In this document: in pieces, positions 1-7,767 of the stretch | How the letters are laid out: every line of letters begins with the position of its first letter | How positions within the stretch are numbered: position 1 is the stretch's first letter | NCBI RefSeq assembly: GCF_041260665.1 | Contig: NZ_JBGCCT010000010.1 | Span: 62,001 to 126,000 of the forward strand | Source of the DNA: Catenulispora sp. GP43 | Lineage (GTDB): Bacteria > Actinomycetota > Actinomycetes > Streptomycetales > Catenulisporaceae | DNA length: 64,000 bases | Reading direction: 5' to 3' | Notes under the pieces: model-generated | Databases searched by the model: none | What the model saw: only the letters and a program-made list of their open reading frames with translations | Told to the model about the DNA's origin: nothing | Translations under genes and position numbers: made by a program

Positions 1-121
1 CCGGTGCGGCGGCCGACAGCTCCCGCACGTGCCTCTTCTCGACGGGCGCGACCTCGGCCTCGATGAAGGTGCGGACCCGCTCTGCGTACTCCTGCCCTCG
101 TCGCGACTGGGCGAAATCCAT
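1..121 (-). CDS. acyl-CoA dehydrogenase, N-terminal part (runs off left edge)
   Basis: Only the first 40 codons are in the window, starting from ATG at 121 and open to the left edge. The translation has the amphipathic first helix of acyl-CoA dehydrogenases (MDFAQSRRGQEYAERVRTFI, then EAEVAPVEKR). The family oxidises acyl-CoA thioesters with FAD. A GGGAGG-type ribosome site lies just upstream. Two near-identical palindromes in the leader suggest repressor control. The family call rests on this short stretch only; substrate cannot be judged. Confidence 0.72.
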   Translation of the reverse strand, partial: MDFAQSRRGQEYAERVRTFIEAEVAPVEKRHVRELSAAAP

Positions 122-135
122 GGAGCCTCCCTTGT

Positions 136-178
136 TGAGCATTGCTCAGTAAGGGTACCCCGCTGTCGAGCAGTGCTC
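136..178. promoter_or_regulatory. paired palindromic operator upstream of acyl-CoA dehydrogenase
   Basis: Two 11-13 bp palindromes of form GAGCA-N-TGCTC occur at 136-148 (TGAGCA T TGCTCA) and 168-178 (GAGCA G TGCTC). Their centres are 31 bp apart, about three helical turns, so two dimers would bind the same face. Such paired sites are typical of TetR-type repressors of fatty-acid genes; the regulator itself is not visible here. Confidence 0.6.
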
Positions 179-188
179 AATAGGGCGG

Positions 189-1049
189 CTACCGAATGAC
201 GGCCGCCGGGTGGGGCCACAGGGGACGACAGATTGCGGGATCGCTGTAGTCGGGGACGCCGTCCACGGTGCGGACGAGATCGTCATTGCCGTGGCGCACC
301 GGCACGCCGTCCTGGCCAAGACGCCGCACCCAACGGTTGTCACCGGGTTGGAGGTGGACCGCCAGGGAACGGCGCGGTTCGCTGCCGTGGTTGAGGCCGC
401 TGCCGTGGACCGTGCGGCAGTGGTGGAAGCTGACCTGGCCGCGTCGCAGCGTGGGCGTGACCGGGTCGACGGAATGACCCTGGCTGCGGGTCCGTTCGAT
501 CAGGGCCGTGTCGTCCTGCGAGAAGAAGTCCAGACCGGTGACATCCCACTGCTGGCTGCCGGGCAGGAAGGAGACTCCGCCGTTGGCCTCGTCGACGTCG
601 TGGAAGCCGATCCAGGCGGTCAGCATGTCGTCCGAGGAGCACGACTGCCAGTACTGGCGGTCGGTGTGCCAGCCCACCCGGCTCGGAGCTCCGCCGGCGT
701 CCACCGGCTTGTACAGCAGTTGGTCATGCCACAGCCGGATGCTGTCGGCGCCGGCGAGGACGGCGGCGGTGGCGGCTATGGCGGGATGGGCGACCAGGCC
801 GGCGAGTTCGTCCACGCGCAGCGACGCGTAGTCGTTCTTGCGGAGGACGTCCCCGTGTTCGGCGCGCCAGCCGCGGGTGCCGGGAAGGTCGGGCAGCGCT
901 CGATCGTGGTCGTCGGCATAGAACCGGCGCATTCCGCGCTCGGCGGCATCGAGCAGTTCGCCCGGCAGTATCGCCGGCGAGACCCAGTAGCCGTTCTGTC
1001 GGTAGAAGGCGACGTCATCAGGTCCTGGAAGAAGGGTGTCGAGGTCCAT
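189..1049 (-). CDS. phytanoyl-CoA dioxygenase (PhyH) family Fe(II)/2-oxoglutarate oxygenase
   Basis: The 286-residue protein has the PhyH double-stranded beta-helix layout. The iron-binding HxD is seen in GWHTDRQYW and the distal His in FHHCRTVHGSG, followed by RRSLAVHLQP, where an Arg normally binds 2-oxoglutarate. Length matches the family (about 280-300). It should hydroxylate a small molecule in the cytosol using O2 and 2-oxoglutarate; the substrate is unknown. Its start overlaps the putative start of the divergent AraC gene, so the two are probably co-regulated. Confidence 0.9.
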   Translation of the reverse strand: MDLDTLLPGPDDVAFYRQNGYWVSPAILPGELLDAAERGMRRFYADDHDRALPDLPGTRGWRAEHGDVLRKNDYASLRVDELAGLVAHPAIAATAAVLAGADSIRLWHDQLLYKPVDAGGAPSRVGWHTDRQYWQSCSSDDMLTAWIGFHDVDEANGGVSFLPGSQQWDVTGLDFFSQDDTALIERTRSQGHSVDPVTPTLRRGQVSFHHCRTVHGSGLNHGSEPRRSLAVHLQPGDNRWVRRLGQDGVPVRHGNDDLVRTVDGVPDYSDPAICRPLWPHPAAVIR

Positions 1050-2001
1050 GGCCTCAAGCTATGAGCGCAGACCACCGCCGAGCTTCCCCGATGTTCCTGT
1101 ATCTGTACACAATCTTCAGGTGCACAAACTGACCCGACCCGACGGGGCCAAAGCCGGATTCCACGCCGAGGTCGACGAATCGGCCGGTGGCCTGCACCAC
1201 GCCGGAGAGCAGTGGGTTCCCCCGCAGTTCATGATCGACACCCACAGCCATCCGGTGTGGGAGCTCTACCTGCAGGTCCACGGGCTGACTCGATGGATGG
1301 TCGGAAGCAGAACGCGGCCCTTGCACCCGGGAGACCTCTTGGCGGTCGCACCCGGGGTGAAGCACCGGCTGATCACGCCGACCAACGGCAATCATCACTT
1401 TTATTTCGCGGCCTTCGACCTGCCGACGGTCCTGCACCGAAACCCCGCGCTCGCCGCGGCATGGGCCGACCAGCCCGAGAGCATCCACTGTCAGGCCACC
1501 AGCGCCCTGCCCGAGGCCTTCGCGGCTCTCACCCGCGAGCTCACCTTCCACCAGCCGTATCCGCACGAAGGCATCACCCTGGCCCTGGACCAGGTCGTGC
1601 TGGCCACGACCCGCAGCCTGCAGGCGAGCGCACCGCTGCCGCGGATGAGCGTCCACCCCGCCGTCGCCGCCGCTCGCGACCTGCTCGACCGGCACTACGA
1701 ACGCCGCTGGAGACTGGCCGACCTGGCCCGCCACGTCGGGTTGGCTCCCACCTACCTGGCCGGCATGTTCGCCGCGGAGACAGGCCAGCCGCCCCACCGC
1801 TACCTCCAGCAACGCCGCATCGACGTCGCCAAGCAGCTGCTGGCCACCAGCGACCTGCCCGTCACCGCGATCGCCACCAGCCTCGGATTCGCCTCCAGCC
1901 AGCACTTCGCGCGCGCCTTCGGGCAGGCAGTCGCCGCCACGCCGACCGCCTATCGAAGGCAGCAGCGGAGCGTTCCACGGCCGGGGCAAGAGAGCCGTTG
2001 A
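1036..2001 (+). CDS. AraC family transcriptional regulator with N-terminal cupin sensor
   Basis: An N-terminal cupin-like part (about residues 30-150; MIDTHSHPVWELYLQ, HPGDLLAVAPGVKHRL) precedes two C-terminal helix-turn-helices (ARDLLDRHYERRWRLADLA ... GFASSQHFARAF). This is the standard arrangement of effector-binding AraC activators. The GTG at 1036 overlaps the PhyH start by 14 bp on the opposite strand; a later GTG at 1120 (VHKLTRPDG) is a possible alternative. Divergence from PhyH suggests it controls that gene in response to the substrate or a related small molecule. Confidence 0.88.
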   Translation: MSRSMASSYERRPPPSFPDVPVSVHNLQVHKLTRPDGAKAGFHAEVDESAGGLHHAGEQWVPPQFMIDTHSHPVWELYLQVHGLTRWMVGSRTRPLHPGDLLAVAPGVKHRLITPTNGNHHFYFAAFDLPTVLHRNPALAAAWADQPESIHCQATSALPEAFAALTRELTFHQPYPHEGITLALDQVVLATTRSLQASAPLPRMSVHPAVAAARDLLDRHYERRWRLADLARHVGLAPTYLAGMFAAETGQPPHRYLQQRRIDVAKQLLATSDLPVTAIATSLGFASSQHFARAFGQAVAATPTAYRRQQRSVPRPGQESR

Positions 2002-2136
2002 GCAATCCCATCTGTGCCGCAAGAATCAACACGTCGACAACTCGGGTGTCAGTGCACTGTTTACTGCTTTACTGGCGCTGATCAAGCCACGCCGTCAAGG
2101 CGTGCCACGTTTCTGCGCCACCAGAAAGGCCGTTCC

Positions 2137-3780
2137 TTGAACATCACTGGGAACTCTGCTCCGCCACCACAGCGCCGCTTCCGCACCGGACGTCGGCTCA
2201 CCGCCGTCCTGGGCGCGGCGGCCCTGGCCAGCGTCATGGCGACCGGTCTGGCGGTGGCCAGCCCGGCCCCGGCACACCAGGCCGGACCGAAGATTCCCAC
2301 CCTGAACTGGACCGACTGCACCGGCGGCTTCCAATGCTCCGACGCGGCCGTCCCGCTGGACTACCGCGACCCGCAGGGCCCGACCATCACCCTGCACATG
2401 ATCCGGCACCCGGCAGCCGACCCGGGCCAGCGCGTGGGCACCCTGTGGATGGAGCCCGGCGGACCCGGCAGCAGCGGGCTGGACTTCGCCCGCGACAACT
2501 ACGCGGACCTGCCGGCCGAACTGCAGAACAAGTTCGACATCGTCAGCTTCGACCCGCGGGGCATCCAGACCAGCTCGGGCGTCGCGTGCTACAGCGATAC
2601 CCAGTACACCGCAGCCGTCAACGCGGCCAAGGGCGTTCCCGGGCCGGACGCCTTCGCCAACGCCGTCAAGGTGGCGGCGGACTTCGACCAGAACTGCGTG
2701 ACCAAGCTCGGGGACACCGCCGGCCTGTTCGGCACGGCATACGTCGCGCGGGACATCGACCTGCTCCGCCAGGCCCTCGGCGAGCAGCAACTCACGTTCT
2801 ACGGCCGGTCGTTCGGCACGTACGTCGGCACCGTCTACGCCAGCATGTTCCCGCGACGGGTGCGCGCCATGGCACTGGACGGCGCCTACGACCCGAACCA
2901 CTACGCGAACGACCCCTACGCCTACGACTGGCCGCAGTACATCGCGCTGGACGCGGCGATGAACGACTTCCTCACCTGGTGCGATCAGAACCAGTCGGAG
3001 TGCGGGTTCGGCGACGGGAACGCCAAGGCCGCCTTCACCGCCCTCAAGGCCGACCTGGACGCCAACCCCGTCCAGATCCCCGGCGGCGGGGTGGCCAACG
3101 GCTTCACCCTGGCCTACCGCCTGCTGTTCAACATGGACGACGGCAAGGTGATCTGGCCGGCGTTCGGCCAGGCGCTGCGCCAGGCACAGCTGCACGACCC
3201 CACGTCGTTCCTGCTCCGCCCGCCGTCCCCGGCCAGCTGGGCCCAGCTCAACCCCAACACCGTGGTCTCCTGCGACGACCGGGCCTTCCCGGCGAGCATC
3301 TCGCAGCTGAAGTGGAACGTCACGGCCGAGGCCGCGGCGGCACCGCTGCTCGGCACGCCGTGGGCCTACGCACCGCCGATGTACGACCAGAACAGCGCCC
3401 CGGCCTGCGTCCAGTGGCCGGTCGAGCGGGTCAGCCGCTACAGCGGCTCCTACCGGGCGGCGGGCTCGGCGCCCATCCTCGTGATCGGCACCACGCATGA
3501 CCCTGACACTCCCTATCAGGATGCTGTCTCGCTCTCCAGGACCTTCGACAACGCCGAACTGCTGACGTTCGACGCCCAAGGACACACCGCCTTCGGCCGG
3601 AGCGCTTGTGTGACCGCGGCGACCGCCACCTACCTGGCCGACCTGACCCTCCCGAAGCCGGGCACCGTGTGCTCGGACGAGATCCCGCCGGCTCCGGTGA
3701 CGTCCGCGAACGTCGCGAAGTTCAGGGCTCTGCGCAGCGGCGCCTCGGACGAGCAGGAGCTGATCCGCGCCGGAAGCTGA
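2137..3780 (+). CDS. secreted alpha/beta hydrolase, tripeptidyl aminopeptidase (TAP/SlpD-E) type
   Basis: A TTG at 2137 is chosen because AGAAAGG sits 8 bp upstream and the protein then opens with a classic signal peptide (RRFRTGRRLTAVLGAAALAS, cleavage near the ASPAPA region). The 547-residue enzyme shows the oxyanion region MEPGGPGSSG, FDPRGIQTSSG, the nucleophile elbow GRSFGTYVG, a late TTHDPDTP (Asp) and AQGHTAFG (His). A TAP-like C-terminal part with paired Cys follows. The family releases tripeptides or other N-terminal groups from secreted proteins; substrate not determinable. Confidence 0.88.
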   Translation: MNITGNSAPPPQRRFRTGRRLTAVLGAAALASVMATGLAVASPAPAHQAGPKIPTLNWTDCTGGFQCSDAAVPLDYRDPQGPTITLHMIRHPAADPGQRVGTLWMEPGGPGSSGLDFARDNYADLPAELQNKFDIVSFDPRGIQTSSGVACYSDTQYTAAVNAAKGVPGPDAFANAVKVAADFDQNCVTKLGDTAGLFGTAYVARDIDLLRQALGEQQLTFYGRSFGTYVGTVYASMFPRRVRAMALDGAYDPNHYANDPYAYDWPQYIALDAAMNDFLTWCDQNQSECGFGDGNAKAAFTALKADLDANPVQIPGGGVANGFTLAYRLLFNMDDGKVIWPAFGQALRQAQLHDPTSFLLRPPSPASWAQLNPNTVVSCDDRAFPASISQLKWNVTAEAAAAPLLGTPWAYAPPMYDQNSAPACVQWPVERVSRYSGSYRAAGSAPILVIGTTHDPDTPYQDAVSLSRTFDNAELLTFDAQGHTAFGRSACVTAATATYLADLTLPKPGTVCSDEIPPAPVTSANVAKFRALRSGASDEQELIRAGS

Positions 3781-3790
3781 CGCTGGTATC

Positions 3791-3818
3791 TGACACCCGA
3801 CACCTGACACCTGACACC
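3791..3818. repeat. 7-bp tandem repeat, four copies
   Basis: Four head-to-tail copies of TGACACC (the second reads CGACACC) lie between the hydrolase stop and the methionine aminopeptidase remnant. They could mark a slippage or rearrangement point. Confidence 0.8.
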
Positions 3819-3844
3819 CGGGCACGCTGGCCGGTTCGCGAAGC

Positions 3845-4099
3845 ATGACGGTCGCGGACCGGCCTTTCCGCGAAGGGTCATGCGGCGAACGGAGCTGCTT
3901 CTGCACCTCGGTCAACGACGCCATCGTGCACGGCATCCCCGGCGGCTACCGGCTGCGGGACGGCGACCTGGTCGGCGTCGACTGCGGGGCGACACCCGAC
4001 GGCTGGACCCTGCTCACCACCGATGGCAGCCGCGCCGCGCACGTCGAGCACACCATCGCCGTCACCGACGACGGTCCCCGCGTCCTGACCCGGCCCTGA
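3845..4099 (+). pseudogene. methionine aminopeptidase remnant with internal deletion
   Basis: The 84-codon frame starts like the type I enzyme just before the active site ([18 protein letters not shown], then [16 protein letters not shown]). It then jumps straight to the C-terminal strand ([17 protein letters not shown]). The first metal-binding Asp (DCGA) and the C-terminal Glu region remain, but the second Asp, the His and the central pita-bread half (roughly 130 residues) are gone. It cannot be an active aminopeptidase. A complete housekeeping copy must exist elsewhere. Confidence 0.75.
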
Positions 4100-4192
4100 C
4101 GTCCGGGGACGCCCGATCCTCCCACATCCCGGCGAAAGCCCCTGGTCAGAGCCCTGATCAGAGCCCTACCCAGGGGCAACCACGGCTGACGG

Positions 4193-4570
4193 CTACTTGG
4201 CCCCGAACGTGAGCAGATCGAACTCGTTGCCTTCCGGGTCCGCGAAGGTGGTCCACCGGGCCCCGGGGACCTCGATCTCGTCGAGCGGCTTGGCGCCCAG
4301 CCCGGTCAGCCGCTCGATCTCGGCCTCGTACTGCTCGGTGCTCAGATCGAGATGGAGTCGGTTCTTGACCGTCTTGGCCTCGGGGACGTTCTGGAAGAAC
4401 ATCCGGGGACCGCTCGCCGGATCGGCGGCGAGCAGCTGCGCGTTCTCGGCGGTCGCCCCCGGGCTGACCTCGCGGCCCAGGACCTTGCCCCAGAAGTCCG
4501 CCAGAGTGGCGGGATCGGCGCAGTCGATGGTGAGAGCCATGACACTCACAGCGGGCGTGGTTGCGTTCAT
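4193..4570 (-). CDS. VOC (glyoxalase/bleomycin-resistance fold) family protein
   Basis: The start at 4570 is preferred because GGAAGGA lies about 10 bp upstream; the open frame extends further without support. The 125-residue protein has the paired beta-alpha-beta-beta-beta units of the VOC fold: TIDCADPATLADFWGKVLGR, LHLDLST, and the C-terminal TTFADPEGNEFDLL. Family members bind metal or small ligands and act as lyases, dioxygenases or resistance binders. It is divergent from a MerR regulator, so it is probably induced by the same small molecule. Confidence 0.87.
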   Translation of the reverse strand: MNATTPAVSVMALTIDCADPATLADFWGKVLGREVSPGATAENAQLLAADPASGPRMFFQNVPEAKTVKNRLHLDLSTEQYEAEIERLTGLGAKPLDEIEVPGARWTTFADPEGNEFDLLTFGAK

Positions 4571-4666
4571 GGTTGTGTTGTTCCTTCCGATGGAGGCGGC
4601 CGTCGCGGCCGACTGACTCCACCGTCGTCGGTGTCCCGAGGAGAAGGTCAACACCGGCCGGCAGCT

Positions 4667-4703
4667 TTGACCTTCCCCTTAGGGGAAGGCACATACTGGC
4701 CGC
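4667..4703 (+). promoter_or_regulatory. MerR-type promoter with 19-bp spacer and palindrome
   Basis: A -35 TTGACC (4667-4672) and -10 CATACT (4692-4697) are separated by 19 bp, the over-long spacing typical of MerR-activated promoters. A perfect 9+1+9 palindrome (CCTTCCCCT T AGGGGAAGG, 4671-4689) fills the spacer. The MerR ATG is 6 bp after the -10, so its mRNA is probably leaderless and the gene autoregulated. The divergent VOC gene may be controlled from the same site. Confidence 0.8.
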
Positions 4704-5528
4704 ATGCCTGCCGCCCTGACGATCGGCGACTTCTCGCGCGCCACACACCTGAGCGCCAAGACCTTGCGCCACTATCACCGCGTCGGGCTCCTGACGCCGG
4801 CCGACGTCGACGCGGACACCGGATACCGGCGGTACACGACCGACCAGATCCCGACGGCCCAGATCATCCGCCGTTTCCGGGATCTCAACATGCCCCTGGA
4901 CCACATTCACGCCGTGCTGGAGGCCCCCGACCCGCGCACGCGAAACGAGCTCATCACCGCGCACCTGGCGAGCCTCGAACAAGCCCTGGCCGCCACGCAG
5001 TCCGCAGTCACATCCCTGCGCGACCTGCTTGCCCCGCCGTCCGCCACCGCACCGGTCAGACACCGCAGGGTGGGCGCGACCATGACAGCGGCTGTCACCT
5101 CCGTCATCGCGATGGGCGACCTCGTACCCTGGTATCAGGGCGCGCTCGGCGAGCTCCACGCCACGCTCGAGGCACAAGGCGTGCGCGCCTGCGGCCCGAC
5201 AGGCGGGGTCTTCGCCGGAGACCTGTTCACTGACGAGCGCGGGCAGGCCACGGTCTTCGTCCCCACCGCGACCGAGGTCCCACGGCTGGGCCGGGTCGAA
5301 CCGCTCGTCGTACCGGCCGCCGAACTCGCCGTCATAGAGCACCACGGTTCGCTCGCCGACGTCGATCGGGCCTACGGAACGCTGGCCGCCTACGTGGCCG
5401 GCCACGAGCTGCACCTCGACGGCCCGATCCGGGAGTATTACCTCGTCGGCCGCCAGGACACCGCGGACGACACTCTGTGGCGGACTGAGATCTGCTGGCC
5501 GGTCTTCAGCACCAGCGCGGCCGACTGA
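4704..5528 (+). CDS. MerR family regulator with GyrI-like effector domain
   Basis: Residues 1-75 form the MerR winged helix (LTIGDFSRATHLSAKTLRHY, GYRRYTTDQI). A dimerisation coiled coil follows (LITAHLASLEQALAATQSAV), then about residues 125-274 resemble the GyrI/BacA-type ligand-binding domain (VFVPTATEVPRLGRVEPLVV, AVIEHHGSL). This is the BmrR/TipA-like layout of multidrug or xenobiotic sensors. The ATG lies at the expected +1 of a 19-bp-spacer promoter. The likely target is itself and the divergent VOC gene. Confidence 0.92.
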   Translation: MPAALTIGDFSRATHLSAKTLRHYHRVGLLTPADVDADTGYRRYTTDQIPTAQIIRRFRDLNMPLDHIHAVLEAPDPRTRNELITAHLASLEQALAATQSAVTSLRDLLAPPSATAPVRHRRVGATMTAAVTSVIAMGDLVPWYQGALGELHATLEAQGVRACGPTGGVFAGDLFTDERGQATVFVPTATEVPRLGRVEPLVVPAAELAVIEHHGSLADVDRAYGTLAAYVAGHELHLDGPIREYYLVGRQDTADDTLWRTEICWPVFSTSAAD

Positions 5529-5571
5529 CAGTCCCATCGCGGCCGCGGCGGTGTGGCGACCCCGGTGACAC

Positions 5572-6150
5572 TCAATCCAGCGACGCGGTGGCCACACGCA
5601 GCTCGTCCAGAGCCGCCGAAGTGTGCACCGCGAGTTCGTCCGTGGCCTCACGCCCGCCTTCGGACCAGACGGCGAACCCCCGCTTGAAAGCCAGAACGCC
5701 CAGCTCGCCCGCGACCGTCGCGATCGGATCGGGCACTCCGCGGTCGATGAGTGCCTGCGTCGCCGCGGCCGCGAGACTGGCTCCTTTGAGAGCCTCGCGC
5801 TCCTGCAGCTCGGCGCTCGCGGCCACGGCGGCCTTCAGGCGAGGGGCGAGCTCGCGGTTCACCGGGCCCATCGCGCCCGACACACGCTCGAGCCCGGCGG
5901 CGACCGCTGTGAGCGGGCTGGCCCCTTCGGGAGCCTCGGCGATCCCTTCGACCAACAGCCGGCTCAGAGTCTCCTGACCGGCCGCCAACAGGTCGCGCTT
6001 GTCCGGGAAGTAGCGGAAGAACGTGCTCTTAGTAACCCCGGCGCGCTCAGCGATCTGCGCGACGGTCGTGGCGTCGTATCCCCGCTCGGTGAACAGGTCG
6101 ACGGCAGCCACTACGAGACGTTCGCGCGCCCCCGGTTCCCATCGAGCCAT
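5572..6150 (-). CDS. TetR family transcriptional repressor
   Basis: The 192-residue protein has an N-terminal TetR helix-turn-helix (LFTERGYDATTVAQIAERAG, TKSTFFRYFPDKRDLL) and an all-helical ligand domain. It is divergent from an SDR gene across an 89-bp gap holding a 23-bp perfect inverted repeat, the likely operator. It is clearly paralogous to the TetR at 23892 (both begin MARWEP). Confidence 0.93.
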   Translation of the reverse strand: MARWEPGARERLVVAAVDLFTERGYDATTVAQIAERAGVTKSTFFRYFPDKRDLLAAGQETLSRLLVEGIAEAPEGASPLTAVAAGLERVSGAMGPVNRELAPRLKAAVAASAELQEREALKGASLAAAATQALIDRGVPDPIATVAGELGVLAFKRGFAVWSEGGREATDELAVHTSAALDELRVATASLD

Positions 6151-6165
6151 GGGTCCATCATAGGC

Positions 6166-6219
6166 GATGGGACCTTTGTCTCATCACTGGTGCTACAGTG
6201 ATGAGACAAAGGTCCCATC
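6166..6219. promoter_or_regulatory. 23-bp perfect inverted repeat, probable double TetR operator
   Basis: Arms at 6166-6188 and 6197-6219 are perfect reverse complements with an 8-bp loop. Each arm is itself a near-palindrome GATGRGAC-NNNN-GTCYCATC (7 of 8 positions match), so each can bind one TetR dimer or dimer pair. The repeat sits between the divergent TetR and SDR starts, where binding would block both promoters. It could also form a hairpin, but there is no T-run and its position argues for an operator. Confidence 0.75.
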
Positions 6220-6239
6220 ACTGATTCGAGGAGTGCCCC

Positions 6240-7121
6240 ATGCAGGTCTTCATCACCGGAGGCACCGGCCTGATCGGCTCGGCCGTCGTCGCCGAACTGC
6301 TCGCGAACGGCCACACCGTCCTCGCGCTGGCCCGGTCCGACGCGTCCGCGGCCGCCGCCGAGAAAGCCGGCGCCGAGCCGATCCGAGGAAACCTCACCGA
6401 CCTGGACGTCCTGCGCGCCGGCGCGGCGCGCGCCGAAGGCGTCATCCACCTGGCCTTCGGCAACGACTTCAGCAGCCCTCAGGCCCTGGCACGGTCGATC
6501 GCCGAGGAGACGGCCGCCCTCACAGCGCTGGGCGAGGAACTCGTCGGCAGCGACCGCCCCCTGGTCACCGTCGCGGGCACGCCCCACACACCGGGCCGCG
6601 CCTCCACCGAAGCCGACCCGGCACCGACCGAGGGCCCGGTCGGCGGCCGAGGCCGAACCGTCACGGCGATCCTGGACCTGGCCTCCCAGGGGGTCCGCAG
6701 CACGGCCGTCCGCCTGCCGCGCACGGTCCACAACAACGGAACCGGCGGCTTCGCCGGCCTGCTGACCGACATCGCACGCCGCAGCGGGGTGTCCGGCTAC
6801 CCCGGCGACGGCACCCAGCGCTGGCCGGCCGTGCACGCACTCGACGCAGCCGCCCTGTTCCGGCTCGCCCTCGAACAGGCACCGGGCGGAACCTCCTGGC
6901 ACGCCGTGGCCGACGAAGGCGACCAGGTCCACGACATCGCCGCCGTCATCGGCCGACGACTCGGCCTGCCGGTCCAGGCGGTGCCGACCGAAACCTACGG
7001 CCCCCTCGGCCCGATCTTCGCGACCGACCAGCCCGCCTCCAGCACCCACACCCAGCAGAGCCTCGGCTGGAAGCCGCAGCACCCCTCTCTTCTGGAAGAC
7101 CTGGAGAACATCCAGCCCTGA
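6240..7121 (+). CDS. NAD(P)-dependent SDR (extended/epimerase-like) oxidoreductase
   Basis: The 293-residue protein starts with the Rossmann motif TGGTGLIGSAVVAELLANGH and keeps the NAD-epimerase pattern (GNLTDLDVLRAGAARAEGVI, HLAFGNDFSSP). The usual YxxxK is not obvious, as in many atypical SDRs. An ATG with GAGGAG upstream sets the start. It is divergent from a TetR repressor across a perfect 23-bp inverted repeat. A substrate-induced detoxifying reductase is inferred; the substrate is unknown. Confidence 0.88.
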   Translation: MQVFITGGTGLIGSAVVAELLANGHTVLALARSDASAAAAEKAGAEPIRGNLTDLDVLRAGAARAEGVIHLAFGNDFSSPQALARSIAEETAALTALGEELVGSDRPLVTVAGTPHTPGRASTEADPAPTEGPVGGRGRTVTAILDLASQGVRSTAVRLPRTVHNNGTGGFAGLLTDIARRSGVSGYPGDGTQRWPAVHALDAAALFRLALEQAPGGTSWHAVADEGDQVHDIAAVIGRRLGLPVQAVPTETYGPLGPIFATDQPASSTHTQQSLGWKPQHPSLLEDLENIQP

Positions 7122-7224
7122 TCACCGGAAACGCCCATCGACCAGATGGGCGCGACGCTCGGAGCCATCGAGGACTTCGTCGACACCGCGGTCAAGCCAG
7201 AAGGCGGCTGACCCAGTCGTCGCC

Positions 7225-7662
7225 TCAGGCCAGCTCGGCGAGCACCGGCGGCAGCCCGACGCGCAGCATCTTGCGGCGGACGTGGCCCAGCAGCTTGGCC
7301 ATGGCATAGCCGCCAGGGCCGGTGAAACCGGTGTGTTCGTACACGAGGGCGGTGCCGCCGCCGGGGTCCGCCGCGAGTCGGTAGCAGACCTCGGTGACGG
7401 CACCGCCCTCGTTGTCCTGCCAGGAGAACCGCAGCAGCTCGGGCTCGGCCGCCTCCAGCACCACACAGTTGACGATGCCGTCCCAGCCGGGCTTCGGCTT
7501 GCCGACGAACTGGAAACGGGTTCCGGGAACCGTGTCGAAGCCGACCGGCCTGCCGCCGGCACCGGTGGCGGTCCAGCGCGGGACCACTTCCGGGTCGGTC
7601 AGGGCGCGCCAGACGGTCTCGACGGGTTGCGCGTAGTGCTCGACGATCCTGATCTCGCTCAC
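7225..7662 (-). CDS. SRPBCC (AHSA1/polyketide cyclase-like) protein
   Basis: The 145-residue protein has the START/AHSA1 pattern: VEHYAQPVETVWRALTDPEV near the N-terminus, FDTVPGTRFQFVGKP, VVLEAAEPELLRFSW and a C-terminal helix. These are hydrophobic-ligand-binding cavities. It is divergent from the TetR gene at 7768, which probably controls it. No catalytic function can be assigned. Confidence 0.87.
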   Translation of the reverse strand: MSEIRIVEHYAQPVETVWRALTDPEVVPRWTATGAGGRPVGFDTVPGTRFQFVGKPKPGWDGIVNCVVLEAAEPELLRFSWQDNEGGAVTEVCYRLAADPGGGTALVYEHTGFTGPGGYAMAKLLGHVRRKMLRVGLPPVLAELA

Positions 7663-7755
7663 GGCGTCCTCCTACTTCCTGGAGATGTCGGCCTGGAACT
7701 CTCTCCCCCAAAACTTACAGTCACAGTATTTTTTTAGCAACTGAAGCTTTCCGGC

Positions 7756-7767
7756 TACACTGTCGCC
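7756..7767 (+). promoter_or_regulatory. -10 element of leaderless TetR gene
   Basis: TACACT (7756-7761) ends 6 bp before the ATG at 7768, placing the start codon at or next to +1. The -35 is weak (TTAGCA, 7734-7739), as expected for a regulated promoter. Confidence 0.5.

Noticed and set aside
2095-3936. Long minus-strand frame antisense to the secreted hydrolase
   Set aside because: It is a mirror of high-GC codon bias; the plus-strand frame has a signal peptide and catalytic motifs.
7119-7211. Short frame (QMGATLGAIEDFVDTAV) directly after the SDR stop
   Set aside because: Only about 30 codons in the same frame after the stop, with no ribosome site and no recognisable family; it could be a decayed tail but cannot be supported.
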